A stretch of DNA of 16,793 nt from an uncultured Victivallales bacterium. Lineage in GTDB: Bacteria; Verrucomicrobiota; Lentisphaeria; Oligosphaerales; JAFGRS01. Each line of letters begins with the position of its first letter. The first letter of the stretch is position 1. The notes below the pieces were generated by a model. That model saw nothing but the letters and a program-made list of their open reading frames with translations, did no database searches and had not been told where the DNA came from. Shown here piece by piece: positions 7,400-13,813 of this stretch. Location of the stretch: positions 1 through 16,793 of the forward strand of contig CAILKC010000652.1 in NCBI GenBank assembly GCA_903834675.1. Direction: 5' to 3'. Made by a program: the position numbers and the translations under genes.

Positions 7400-8179
7400 T
7401 CAGCTTTGGTCGCAGATGGCGAAGGTTGTGCGCAGGGCCGCCAGGATGTCGCCCTTGGGGTTGAACTCGTGCCCGACGTAGAGTTCGAACCCGGTGGCGG
7501 CGATGCCGCGGCAGATGCCCGCGTAGTTCAGTTCCTGCACGTCATCCATGTCCCTGCGGCCGGGGTTTCCCGCCGTGTGGAAGTGCCCAATCCAGCGGAT
7601 GCTTTCGCGGATGGTACGGATCAAGTCCCCTTCCATGATCTGCATGTGGTAGATGTCATACAGCAGCTTGACCCGCGGGCTGTTGACGCGCTCGCAGACC
7701 GCCACGCCCCAGGCCGTGTGATCGCACAGGTAGCCGGGGTGGTCGACCTTGGAGTTCAGCAGCTCCATGTTCAGGTTGATCCCCTGCGCTTCGGCGTAGG
7801 GCGCCACCCGCCGCAGGCACTCCGCCGTGGCATCAAGCGCGTCCTCGTTGCTCTGGTAGGGCTGCCGATTGCCGCTGAAGCAGATCAGCCCCGGGATGCG
7901 GTGCTTGGCGGCCAGCTCGATCGAGGTTCTCAACTCAGCTTCAATGCGGGCATGGTTGGAGCGCTTGTTGAGCCCGTCGGGCAGGGACTTGTGGCCGCTC
8001 ATGCTGGCGACCGCCAACCCATGCTTGTGGGCCAGGCCGACGACCTCTTCGAAGTCGTCACCGCGCGCCCACAGTTCGATGGCGGCGTAACCGATGCCGG
8101 CGACGTTCTTGAAGAGGTCGTCGAGGCTCATGTCCTTGGGTTTGAAGCAGGGGTAGCAGAGGGATTGCTTGATGCGCAT
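7400..8179 (-). CDS. Hydroxypyruvate-isomerase-family TIM-barrel protein (sugar phosphate isomerase/epimerase superfamily)
   Basis: A 259-residue cytoplasmic protein of the AP-endonuclease-2-like TIM-barrel superfamily, with no signal peptide. Its C-terminal half closely follows E. coli Hyi, which converts hydroxypyruvate to tartronate semialdehyde: YDIYHMQIMEGDLIRTI (174-190), GHFHTAGNPGR (198-208), ELNYAGI (216-222), YVGHEFNPKGD (234-244). The expected metal ligands are present: E139 (NMELLNSK), D175, H201 and E238. The length equals Hyi (258). The ATG at 8179 has AGGAG (8189-8193, minus strand) 9 nt upstream. The family also includes erythrulose- and ketose-converting enzymes, so the exact substrate is open. 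It is the first gene of the minus-strand block with the symporter, which suggests it acts on the imported compound or a product of it. Confidence 0.87.
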   Translation of the reverse strand: MRIKQSLCYPCFKPKDMSLDDLFKNVAGIGYAAIELWARGDDFEEVVGLAHKHGLAVASMSGHKSLPDGLNKRSNHARIEAELRTSIELAAKHRIPGLICFSGNRQPYQSNEDALDATAECLRRVAPYAEAQGINLNMELLNSKVDHPGYLCDHTAWGVAVCERVNSPRVKLLYDIYHMQIMEGDLIRTIRESIRWIGHFHTAGNPGRRDMDDVQELNYAGICRGIAATGFELYVGHEFNPKGDILAALRTTFAICDQS

Positions 8180-8215
8180 GTGTCAGGGCTCCTGGGTCGA
8201 ACGTGTTCAGATTCA

Positions 8216-8237
8216 GGCGCGCCGAGGCGGGCGCGCC
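8216..8237. repeat. GGCGCGCC inverted/direct repeat pair between divergent genes
   Basis: The self-complementary octamer GGCGCGCC occurs at 8216-8223 and 8230-8237, separated by GAGGCG. This can form an 8-bp stem with a 6-nt loop, or act as two identical palindromic sites. It lies 37 bases upstream of the isomerase-family start (8179) and about 230 bases before the hydrolase start, so it could be an operator or a leader hairpin. CpG-rich palindromes are frequent in DNA of this composition. Confidence 0.4.
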
Positions 8238-8294
8238 ACTCCGTCGGTCTGCGTCCTACCTTAGCGCCCACTCCTGCCGCAGGCCAGTTACCGG

Positions 8295-8323
8295 TTTACC
8301 TCGTGGCCACGAAGCTCTATGGT
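8295..8323 (+). promoter_or_regulatory. Possible sigma-70-type promoter for the secreted hydrolase
   Basis: TTTACC (8295-8300) and TATGGT (8318-8323) are separated by 17 bases; each matches the TTGACA/TATAAT consensus at four of six positions. Initiation near 8330 would give a leader of about 140 nt before the ATG at 8469. The call rests on consensus matching only. Confidence 0.3.
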
Positions 8324-8468
8324 ATGCGCACGGTTCGACAGAGTCCCTGGCCCGGCGTTCTGGAGCGCGGGATCTCCTGTGGCCGGGTTGCGAACCCGAT
8401 GTCCAGGGGTGGGCCGGACCTACGGCCAGGCGAACCACGGTTTGGCGAACAAGCCAGGAGAAGCCTCG

Positions 8469-9803
8469 ATGTCGCTGCTCACTTCTGCCGCGCTGGGGAC
8501 GGGGTCCGCGCTGGCTCTGACGTTGTCGTTGGCGGCGCTGGCGGCAGCGGGCCAGGAGGCCGCCCCGGCCCTCGGGGAGCCTGCGGACATCGCCTTTGTC
8601 GCGGCCTTGGACGGGACCACGCAGTACTACATGGAACTGCTCCCAGCCGGCTTCGATCCCAAGATAGAGCGGCACGTCCTCATCGCTCTGCACGGCCATG
8701 GCTCGGACCGACACCAGTACGTCACGGAATCCCGTGGCGAGGCCAGCGCGGCCCGTGAGGCGGCGGCGGCGTACGGCCTGGTCTTTATCTCTCCGGATTA
8801 TCGTGCCAAGACCTCATGGATGGGTCCCGCGGCCGAGGCTGACGTCGTCCAGATCATCGCCGATCTGCGCCGCAAGTATAAAGTCGGCAAGGTCTTCCTC
8901 GTGGGTGGGTCCATGGGGGGCTCAGCGGTCTTGACCTTTGCCGCCTTGCACCCCGAGCTGATTGCCGGGGTGTCCAGCCAGAATGGCACGGCGAACCACC
9001 TCGAGTACACCCATTTCCAGGATGCCATACAGGCCTCGTTCGGCGGCGCCAAGGCGCAGATTCCGGAGGAGTACAAGAAGCGCAGTGCCGAGTATTGGCC
9101 CGAGCGTTTCACCATGCCGGTAGCCCTGACCGTGGGAGGCAAGGACACCTCGGTCCCGCCCGACAGCGTCCGTCGGCTGGCCAAGGTGCTGCAGGAGATG
9201 GGGCGCACCGTGCTGCTGATTGACCGTCCTGAGGTCGGGCATAGCACCGACGCGGCCGACACGCGCGCCGCGCTGGATTTCGTCATGTGCCGGGCGCTGG
9301 GATTGCCCAACCCCAATCCGCTCGCGATCTCCCCGACCAACGGCCTGTTCTTCGCGGGCCAGCGCCCGGCGGTGGCCACGGCGGCGGGCCAGGTAGACCT
9401 CGGACTGCAAATCCAGGTCCTGAAAGCCGGGGAGATCGCCGCCGTCTGGTTCTTCAAGGCCGAAGGCGAGGTAGAGTCCACCCACACCTTCAAGTTCTGG
9501 GATGCTGCCGGGACCTGTCGGCTCGCGCTGAACACGACCGCTGAGACCAGTTCGGGCTGGCAGCGCCTCGCTCTCGAGAAGCCCTTCGCTCTCGAGGCGG
9601 GCGCCGCGTACACCGTCTCCTACACTGCCGCGTCGCACTATCCGGCCACGGCTGGCGCCTTTGCCGCGCCGATCGTGCGCCGTGGCCTGACCGCTCTGGC
9701 CGGCGTGTACAGCTTCGACAACCTGGGACAGGCCCTACCGGTCAAGACCCACCAGCAGATGTCCTACGGCATCGATCTCGAGTATCGGCCGGGAGTGCCA
9801 TAG
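8469..9803 (+). CDS. Secreted alpha/beta hydrolase (esterase/peptidase-like) with C-terminal DUF4082-like domain
   Basis: A 444-residue exported enzyme. The frame is open from 8319, but ATG 8469 is chosen because AGGAG (8456-8460) lies 8 nt before it and a signal peptide begins there (hydrophobic residues 5-27, Ala-rich end near 27). Residues about 50-280 form an alpha/beta-hydrolase fold: oxyanion-side LIALHGHGSD (71-80), nucleophile elbow GGSMGG (S148), acid D226 in GGKDTSVPP and base H258 in EVGHST. It resembles poly-hydroxybutyrate-depolymerase/acyl esterase or prolyl-oligopeptidase-like hydrolases; the substrate is unknown. Residues about 288-440 look like DUF4082, a beta-sandwich usually found in large extracellular carbohydrate-active or adhesive proteins. 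It shows the features GTC-x5-NTTAETSSGWQRLAL, LEAGAAYTVSYTAASHYPAT and a final SYGIDLEYRP. The gene is divergent from the isomerase-symporter block and followed by uvrB after 58 nt. Confidence 0.85.
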   Translation: MSLLTSAALGTGSALALTLSLAALAAAGQEAAPALGEPADIAFVAALDGTTQYYMELLPAGFDPKIERHVLIALHGHGSDRHQYVTESRGEASAAREAAAAYGLVFISPDYRAKTSWMGPAAEADVVQIIADLRRKYKVGKVFLVGGSMGGSAVLTFAALHPELIAGVSSQNGTANHLEYTHFQDAIQASFGGAKAQIPEEYKKRSAEYWPERFTMPVALTVGGKDTSVPPDSVRRLAKVLQEMGRTVLLIDRPEVGHSTDAADTRAALDFVMCRALGLPNPNPLAISPTNGLFFAGQRPAVATAAGQVDLGLQIQVLKAGEIAAVWFFKAEGEVESTHTFKFWDAAGTCRLALNTTAETSSGWQRLALEKPFALEAGAAYTVSYTAASHYPATAGAFAAPIVRRGLTALAGVYSFDNLGQALPVKTHQQMSYGIDLEYRPGVP

Positions 9804-9861
9804 GCCCACCTCCGACGCCGCGGCCGCGCCTCGGCGAACCGACCACAGACAGCGACACACC

Positions 9862-11889
9862 ATGCGACGGCAACACCTCTTCAAGCTGCATGCGGAGTTC
9901 TCTCCGGCGGGCGACCAACCCGAGGCCATCGCCGCGCTGGTGGAGGGACTGCGCCTGAACCAACGCTTCCAGACTCTCCTCGGCGTCACCGGTTCGGGTA
10001 AGACCTTTACCCTCGCCAACGTCATCCAATGCGTGCAGCGCCCGGCTCTCGTCATCTCGCACAACAAGACCCTGGCCGCCCAACTCTACAGCGAACTGAA
10101 GTCGTTCTTCCCGGAAAACGCGGTTGAGTACTTCGTCAGCTACTACGACTACTACCAGCCCGAGGCCTACATACCCCAGACCGATACCTACATTGCCAAG
10201 GACGCCTCCATCAACGACGAGCTGGAGAAGCTGCGTCTTGCCGCCACCAGTTCGCTGCTGGAACGCAGCGATGTCATCGTCGTGTGCAGCGTCTCGTGCC
10301 TCTACGGCCTGGGCTCGCCGAAGGACTTCGAGGCCATGCAGGCACATCTGGTCATCAACGGCACCATGGAACGCGACGACCTCCTGCGCCGCCTGGTGGA
10401 CATCCAGTACACCCGCAACGACACCGCCCCGGAACGCGGCGCCTTCCGCGCGGTCGGCGACACGCTCGACATCTACCCGTCCTACCGCGACGACTTTGTG
10501 CGCGTCGAATTCTGGGGCGACACCATCGAGCGTCTTTCCCGGCGCGATGCGCTCACCCACGAGCTGATCGAGTCGCTCGATGAGATCTCCGTGTTTCCCG
10601 CCAAGCACTTCGTCATGCCTCAGGAGCAGATCAAGAAAGCCGAGAAGGGCATCCTGGCCGAGCTTGACGAACAGGTGGGGCACTTCGAGCGTGCCGGGCG
10701 TCTGGTGGAGGCGCAGCGCATCTACCAGCGCACCCAGTACGACCTGGAGATGCTGCGCGAGATCGGCTACTGTCAGGGCATCGAGAACTACTCGCGCCAC
10801 CTGGCCGCCCGCGAGCCCGGGTCTCGCCCTTCCACCCTGATCGACTACTTCCCCCAAGGCTTTATCACCATTGTCGACGAGTCCCACGTCACCCTGCCTC
10901 AGATTCACGCCATGTACCGAGCCGACCGCAACCGCAAACTCGTCCTGGTCGAACATGGCTTTCGCCTGCCTTCCGCCCTGGATAATCGCCCGCTGAACTT
11001 CGAGGAATACGAAGCGCTGCAGCAGAATATCCTCTTCGTCTCGGCGACGCCGGGCACCTACGAACTGACGCTCAACACACCCGTGCAGCAGGTCATGCGT
11101 CCCACTGGCCTGCTCGATCCCGAAGTCGAGGTCCGCCCCCTCACGAACCAGATCGATGACGTCATTCACGAAATCCGCGAACGCGCCGCCAAGGGCGAGC
11201 GCACCCTGGTGACGACGCTCACCAAGCGCAGCGCGGAGGACCTCTCCGACTACCTGCGCAAGCTGGACATCCGCAGCCGCTACCTGCACAGCGAAGTCGA
11301 TGCCATCGAGCGCGTCGACATTCTCCGCAGCCTGCGCGCCGGCGACTTCGACTGCCTCGTCGGTATCAACCTGCTGCGGGAAGGACTCGATCTGCCCGAG
11401 GTCTCGCTCGTGGCGGTGCTCGATGCTGACAAGGAAGGCTTCCTGCGCTCTGAAACGAGCCTCATGCAAACCGCCGGCCGCGCCGCGCGCAATGCCAATG
11501 GCAAAGTGATCCTCTACGGCGACAGCGTCACGGCCAGCATGCGCCGAGTCCTGGATATCACCCGCCAACGCCGCCTGCGCCAGGAAGCCTTCAACCGCGA
11601 GCGCGGCATCACCCCCACCACGGTGCGCCGGGCCATCCAGTCCAGCCTGCGCCGTTACGACGAGGCCGAGGAACAGGTCACTCGCGTGGTCGCTGAAGCC
11701 GGTCAGGACTACAACGTGGTAGAGACGGTGCGCCAACTCGAGAAAGAGATGATCGAGGCTGCCGAGGCCCTCGAATTCGAGCGCGCCGCCATGTTGCGGG
11801 ATCAGATTCGCTCCCTGCAAGAGCCCGCGGCGTCGACCACCAAGCCCGCTAAGCCCGCTAAGCCCGCCAGGACGCCACGCCGCCGCTGA
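9862..11889 (+). CDS. uvrB: UvrABC system protein B (excinuclease subunit)
   Basis: The damage-verification helicase-like subunit of nucleotide excision repair; it is loaded by UvrA and recruits UvrC. At 675 residues it is full length. Walker A GVTGSGKT is at 41-48. The DNA-clamping beta-hairpin lies at about 92-115 (SYYDYYQPEAYIPQTDTY), DESH at 339-342 and SATPGTYE at 394-401. Motif VI QTAGRAARNANGKVILYGD is at 536-554, and the UvrC-binding UVR motif at about 620-653 (LEKEMIEAAEALEFERAAML). A lysine/proline tail (KPAKPAKPAR, 661-670) then TPRRR follows the UVR motif and is encoded by a 9-bp tandem repeat. The ATG at 9862 matches the family start but has no clear Shine-Dalgarno sequence. The gene may be read from the hydrolase promoter or from one in the 58-nt gap. 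Confidence 0.98.
   Translation: MRRQHLFKLHAEFSPAGDQPEAIAALVEGLRLNQRFQTLLGVTGSGKTFTLANVIQCVQRPALVISHNKTLAAQLYSELKSFFPENAVEYFVSYYDYYQPEAYIPQTDTYIAKDASINDELEKLRLAATSSLLERSDVIVVCSVSCLYGLGSPKDFEAMQAHLVINGTMERDDLLRRLVDIQYTRNDTAPERGAFRAVGDTLDIYPSYRDDFVRVEFWGDTIERLSRRDALTHELIESLDEISVFPAKHFVMPQEQIKKAEKGILAELDEQVGHFERAGRLVEAQRIYQRTQYDLEMLREIGYCQGIENYSRHLAAREPGSRPSTLIDYFPQGFITIVDESHVTLPQIHAMYRADRNRKLVLVEHGFRLPSALDNRPLNFEEYEALQQNILFVSATPGTYELTLNTPVQQVMRPTGLLDPEVEVRPLTNQIDDVIHEIRERAAKGERTLVTTLTKRSAEDLSDYLRKLDIRSRYLHSEVDAIERVDILRSLRAGDFDCLVGINLLREGLDLPEVSLVAVLDADKEGFLRSETSLMQTAGRAARNANGKVILYGDSVTASMRRVLDITRQRRLRQEAFNRERGITPTTVRRAIQSSLRRYDEAEEQVTRVVAEAGQDYNVVETVRQLEKEMIEAAEALEFERAAMLRDQIRSLQEPAASTTKPAKPAKPARTPRRR
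11842..11868 (+). repeat. 9-bp tandem repeat (AAGCCCGCT), three copies inside the uvrB 3' end
   Basis: AAGCCCGCT is repeated at 11842-11850 and 11851-11859, and as AAGCCCGCC at 11860-11868. It encodes Lys-Pro-Ala three times in the UvrB tail. The unit is a multiple of three, so copy-number change would keep the frame. Confidence 0.8.
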
Positions 11890-11918
11890 TTGCTCCGGCG
11901 CTGCCGCCGCCGTATAGT
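11890..11918 (+). promoter_or_regulatory. Putative sigma-70-type promoter immediately after uvrB
   Basis: TTGCTC (11890-11895), 17 bases, then TATAGT (11913-11918). The -10 box matches consensus at five of six positions, the -35 has the TTG core, and the spacing is ideal. It would start transcription near 11925, giving a leader of about 155 nt for the downstream gene. It directly abuts the uvrB stop codon. Confidence 0.5.
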
Positions 11919-11924
11919 GCCATC

Positions 11925-12039
11925 GGCCTGGGGGGATGCGTCCCACCCGCGGGGGAGCTGGGAGTGCTTCCCGCTGGGGTTGCGGGCCAGGCCCACGCGG
12001 TGCCCCTTGGGGTTGAAATGGCCGTTCGGGAATAGGCCA
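11925..12039 (+). promoter_or_regulatory. Candidate structured leader RNA upstream of the TIM-barrel-like gene
   Basis: Starting where the putative promoter would initiate, GGCCTGG (11925-11931) is complementary to CCAGGCC (11987-11993). Inside lie a hairpin GGGA-TGCG-TCCC (11933-11944) and a stem CCCGC (11946-11950)/GCGGG (11982-11986). The second stem encloses another hairpin, AGC-T-GGGA (11956-11963)/TCCC-GCT (11969-11975). The whole is a nested three-way junction. Downstream are CCCCTTGGGG (12003-12012) and TGGCC (12019-12023)/GGCCA (12035-12039). The fold matches no riboswitch class I can name. GC-rich DNA makes chance pairing likely, so this is a candidate only. Confidence 0.35.
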
Positions 12040-12078
12040 GATTGAAACGTCAAACGCCCAAAGAGGGAAACGCTGACC

Positions 12079-12903
12079 ATGGCCGACACTCTGCGCGACC
12101 GCTTCTGGCTCTGGGGACATGAGGCGGGATGTTACCACCGGCACGCGAACAACGCCTGGCACCTCCCCGGCGCCTCGTCGCGGATGACTCCGGCCGAAGG
12201 CGCCTTCTACCTGGGTATCCCGAATGTGATGATGGTGCGCTTCGGGAATCAGCCCCAACCGCCCTTTCGCCAGCACGCCCTGCCGCTGCTGCCGCTGCGG
12301 AGCTTCATCTGGTCCATCGTGGGCGATTCGGGCTCCACCGACAACGACCGGCAACCGGACGTCCAGGCAGTCCTGGACCTGCTGCCTGAGTTCCCCAACC
12401 TGACCGGGACGATCATGGACGACTTCTTTCGCCGGGACGCGGCTCGCCCCGGTCGCTACACGGTGGAGCAGGTCGCGGCGTTTCGCCGGCAACTCCATTC
12501 CGCCTCCCGTCCACTGGAGTTGTATGTGGTGACCTATGTGCAGGACCTCGACTTCCCCATCCGGGCTCATCTGGAAGTCGTGGATGCGACCACCTTCTGG
12601 ACCTGGCAGGCGGCGGATCTGCACAAGCTGGAGACCAACTTCGGGCGTCTCGAAGCCATCGCCCCCACGACGCGCAAGCTGTTAGGCATCTACATGTGGG
12701 ACTTCGGCGTCGGCGGCCCCATGCCCATGGACGCCATGCAGCACCAGTGCCGCCTGGGGCTCGAGTGGCTGCGGGCGGGACGCATCGAGGGACTGGTCTT
12801 CCTGGCGAGTTGCATCGCCGATTGTGACATCGAGGCGGTGGAATACGCGCGCAAGCTCATCGCCCAGGTCGGCGATGAGCCGCTGCCGGTAGTCGGGCGG
12901 TAG
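12079..12903 (+). CDS. Uncharacterised protein, probable TIM-barrel / glycoside-hydrolase-like fold
   Basis: A 274-residue soluble protein with no signal peptide; I do not know an experimentally studied member. The pattern of strand-end acidic and aromatic residues suggests a beta/alpha barrel: TGTIMDDFFRRD (109-120, D114/D115), LELYVVTYVQDLD (146-158), VVDATTFWTWQAADL (167-181, W174/W176), LLGIYMWDFG (201-210, W207/D208) and IEGLVFLAS (236-244). Such placement of Asp and Trp at strand ends is usual in sugar-binding or sugar-cleaving barrels, so a glycoside-processing role is plausible but unproven. AGAGGG (12062-12067) lies 11 nt before the ATG, a weak spacing. It follows uvrB by 189 nt with its own probable promoter and leader, and its 3' end faces the zinc-ribbon gene across a large stem-loop. 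Confidence 0.75.
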   Translation: MADTLRDRFWLWGHEAGCYHRHANNAWHLPGASSRMTPAEGAFYLGIPNVMMVRFGNQPQPPFRQHALPLLPLRSFIWSIVGDSGSTDNDRQPDVQAVLDLLPEFPNLTGTIMDDFFRRDAARPGRYTVEQVAAFRRQLHSASRPLELYVVTYVQDLDFPIRAHLEVVDATTFWTWQAADLHKLETNFGRLEAIAPTTRKLLGIYMWDFGVGGPMPMDAMQHQCRLGLEWLRAGRIEGLVFLASCIADCDIEAVEYARKLIAQVGDEPLPVVGR

Positions 12904-12918
12904 CGCCTCGCAGTGACG

Positions 12919-13008
12919 GCGGAAGCTCCGGCCAAGCCGGAGCGGACCGCCGGCTCCAGGGGATGGCGTCCTGGAGTCCGCGGTCCGCTCGCGCCAGCGG
13001 GCTTCCGC
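12919..13008. terminator. 90-nt imperfect stem-loop between convergent genes (bidirectional terminator or palindromic repeat)
   Basis: Three perfectly complementary arm pairs nest in order: GCGGAAGC (12919-12926)/GCTTCCGC (13001-13008), GAGCGGACCGC (12940-12950)/GCGGTCCGCTC (12980-12990), and CTCCAGG (12954-12960)/CCTGGAG (12970-12976), with a 9-nt loop. The 5' arm can alternatively form its own hairpin, GCTCCGGCCAAGCCGGAGC (12925-12943), an 8-bp stem with loop CAA. There is no T-tract on either strand, so it is not a classic intrinsic terminator. Its place between two stop codons (12903 plus strand and 13021 minus strand) fits a shared transcript-end structure or a mobile palindromic repeat. 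Confidence 0.55.
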
Positions 13009-13020
13009 GGTATCTCCCTC

Positions 13021-13575
13021 TCAGCGTGGGTCGGCCTTCCGGCGTGCTGTGGTGAGCGCCTGCCGGTAGGGCTCCGGCACGTCCTCGATACGGCTGTAGG
13101 TACGCTTCTCGCCGTTGATCACCACCGTGATGGCCGTGGCCGATGGCGCCCTCCCGCTGCTGATGGCGGCCTCGGCGCGTTGCCGCAGCTCGGGCGGCAT
13201 CTCGTCCAGCGAGTGGTAGGTATGGGTGACCGTCCGGGTGGTGACCTGCACGGGACCCAGGTCGGTCACCTTCACGACGGAACCGCCGGCCGGACCGTCC
13301 TGGCGGCTCTTCTCGACGGCCCCGCGGAGTTCGGGGGGCAGCGATGCCGGGTCAACAGCCTCCCCGTGGCCCTCCTCCTGGCCGTCGCGGGTTACCTGGA
13401 CAGAGAGGGTGAACCGCGGCAGGTTGGCGAATGCCCTCCCAGCCCCGGCGAGCCAGCGCCGGAGGCGGGCGAACAGCCCATCGCCACGCCGTGCCTGGTC
13501 GAGGCTGTAACCACACACACGGCAGAGGCGCTGCGTCGCGCCCACCGTCGCTCCACATTTTGGACAGGATGCCAT
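13021..13575 (-). CDS. Small zinc-ribbon protein with three degenerate PPELR-type helical repeats
   Basis: A 184-residue protein of unknown function. The frame extends to 13632, but ATG 13575 is chosen: a perfect GGAGGT stands 5 nt upstream and the protein then begins directly with the zinc ribbon C4-P-K-C7 … C18-R-V-C21-G, a C-x2-C-x10-C-x2-C pattern. A basic amphipathic stretch (LFARLRRWLAGAGRAFANL, 34-52) follows. After it come three related segments: DPASLPPELRGAVEKSR (75-91), HSLDEMPPELRQRAEAA (121-137) and SRIEDVPEPYRQALTTAR (161-178). They share the pattern S-x-x-x-(M/V/L)-P-x-x-(L/Y)-R. Strand-forming segments of the NGEKRTYSRIEDVP type separate them. No membrane helix is clear. It is convergent with the TIM-barrel-like gene and divergent from the lyase gene. 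Confidence 0.75.
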   Translation of the reverse strand: MASCPKCGATVGATQRLCRVCGYSLDQARRGDGLFARLRRWLAGAGRAFANLPRFTLSVQVTRDGQEEGHGEAVDPASLPPELRGAVEKSRQDGPAGGSVVKVTDLGPVQVTTRTVTHTYHSLDEMPPELRQRAEAAISSGRAPSATAITVVINGEKRTYSRIEDVPEPYRQALTTARRKADPR

Positions 13576-13603
13576 GGCGCACCTCCGGCGGTAGCCTGCG
13601 CAC

Positions 13604-13632
13604 ATCATACAGCAGAACGGTGACTGCGCCAA
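13604..13632 (-). promoter_or_regulatory. Putative promoter of the zinc-ribbon gene
   Basis: On the minus strand TTGGCG (13632-13627) is followed after 17 bases by TATGAT (13609-13604), matching consensus at four and five of six positions. Initiation near 13597 would give a leader of about 22 nt ending in the GGAGGT ribosome site, a compact and self-consistent arrangement. Confidence 0.5.
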
Positions 13633-13813
13633 GCCTGTTCGTCAAGCCCCCCGGAAGTGACCCCGTTGTCGGCGGCCTTGGGACTCTGGGGCATTCGGGC
13701 AAGTTATGAGCAGGGCTGCCTGCGCGATGACTGATGAGAAGGTGCCGGATGGATGGCCCGTGCTATGTTGTCCGCCTGGTCGAACCGTACCCCGTGAGAG
13801 TCCGGAGATGAGC

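Noticed and set aside
7400..7464. Continuation of a plus-strand frame through the 3' end of the isomerase gene
   Set aside because: It is an antisense extension of noise frames over the symporter N terminus, with no start signal of its own.
6950..8758. 602-codon open frame on the plus strand
   Set aside because: It covers parts of three well-supported genes (symporter, isomerase, hydrolase) and has no domain or ribosome site.
9742..12624. 960-codon open frame on the minus strand
   Set aside because: It is the antisense shadow of uvrB and the next gene, whose plus-strand proteins show full family motifs; long antisense frames are normal at this GC content.
13706..13813. Longer N terminus for the lyase starting at 13706
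   Set aside because: It would place 36 unremarkable residues ahead of a clear signal peptide, and the ribosome site at 13804-13807 supports the later start.
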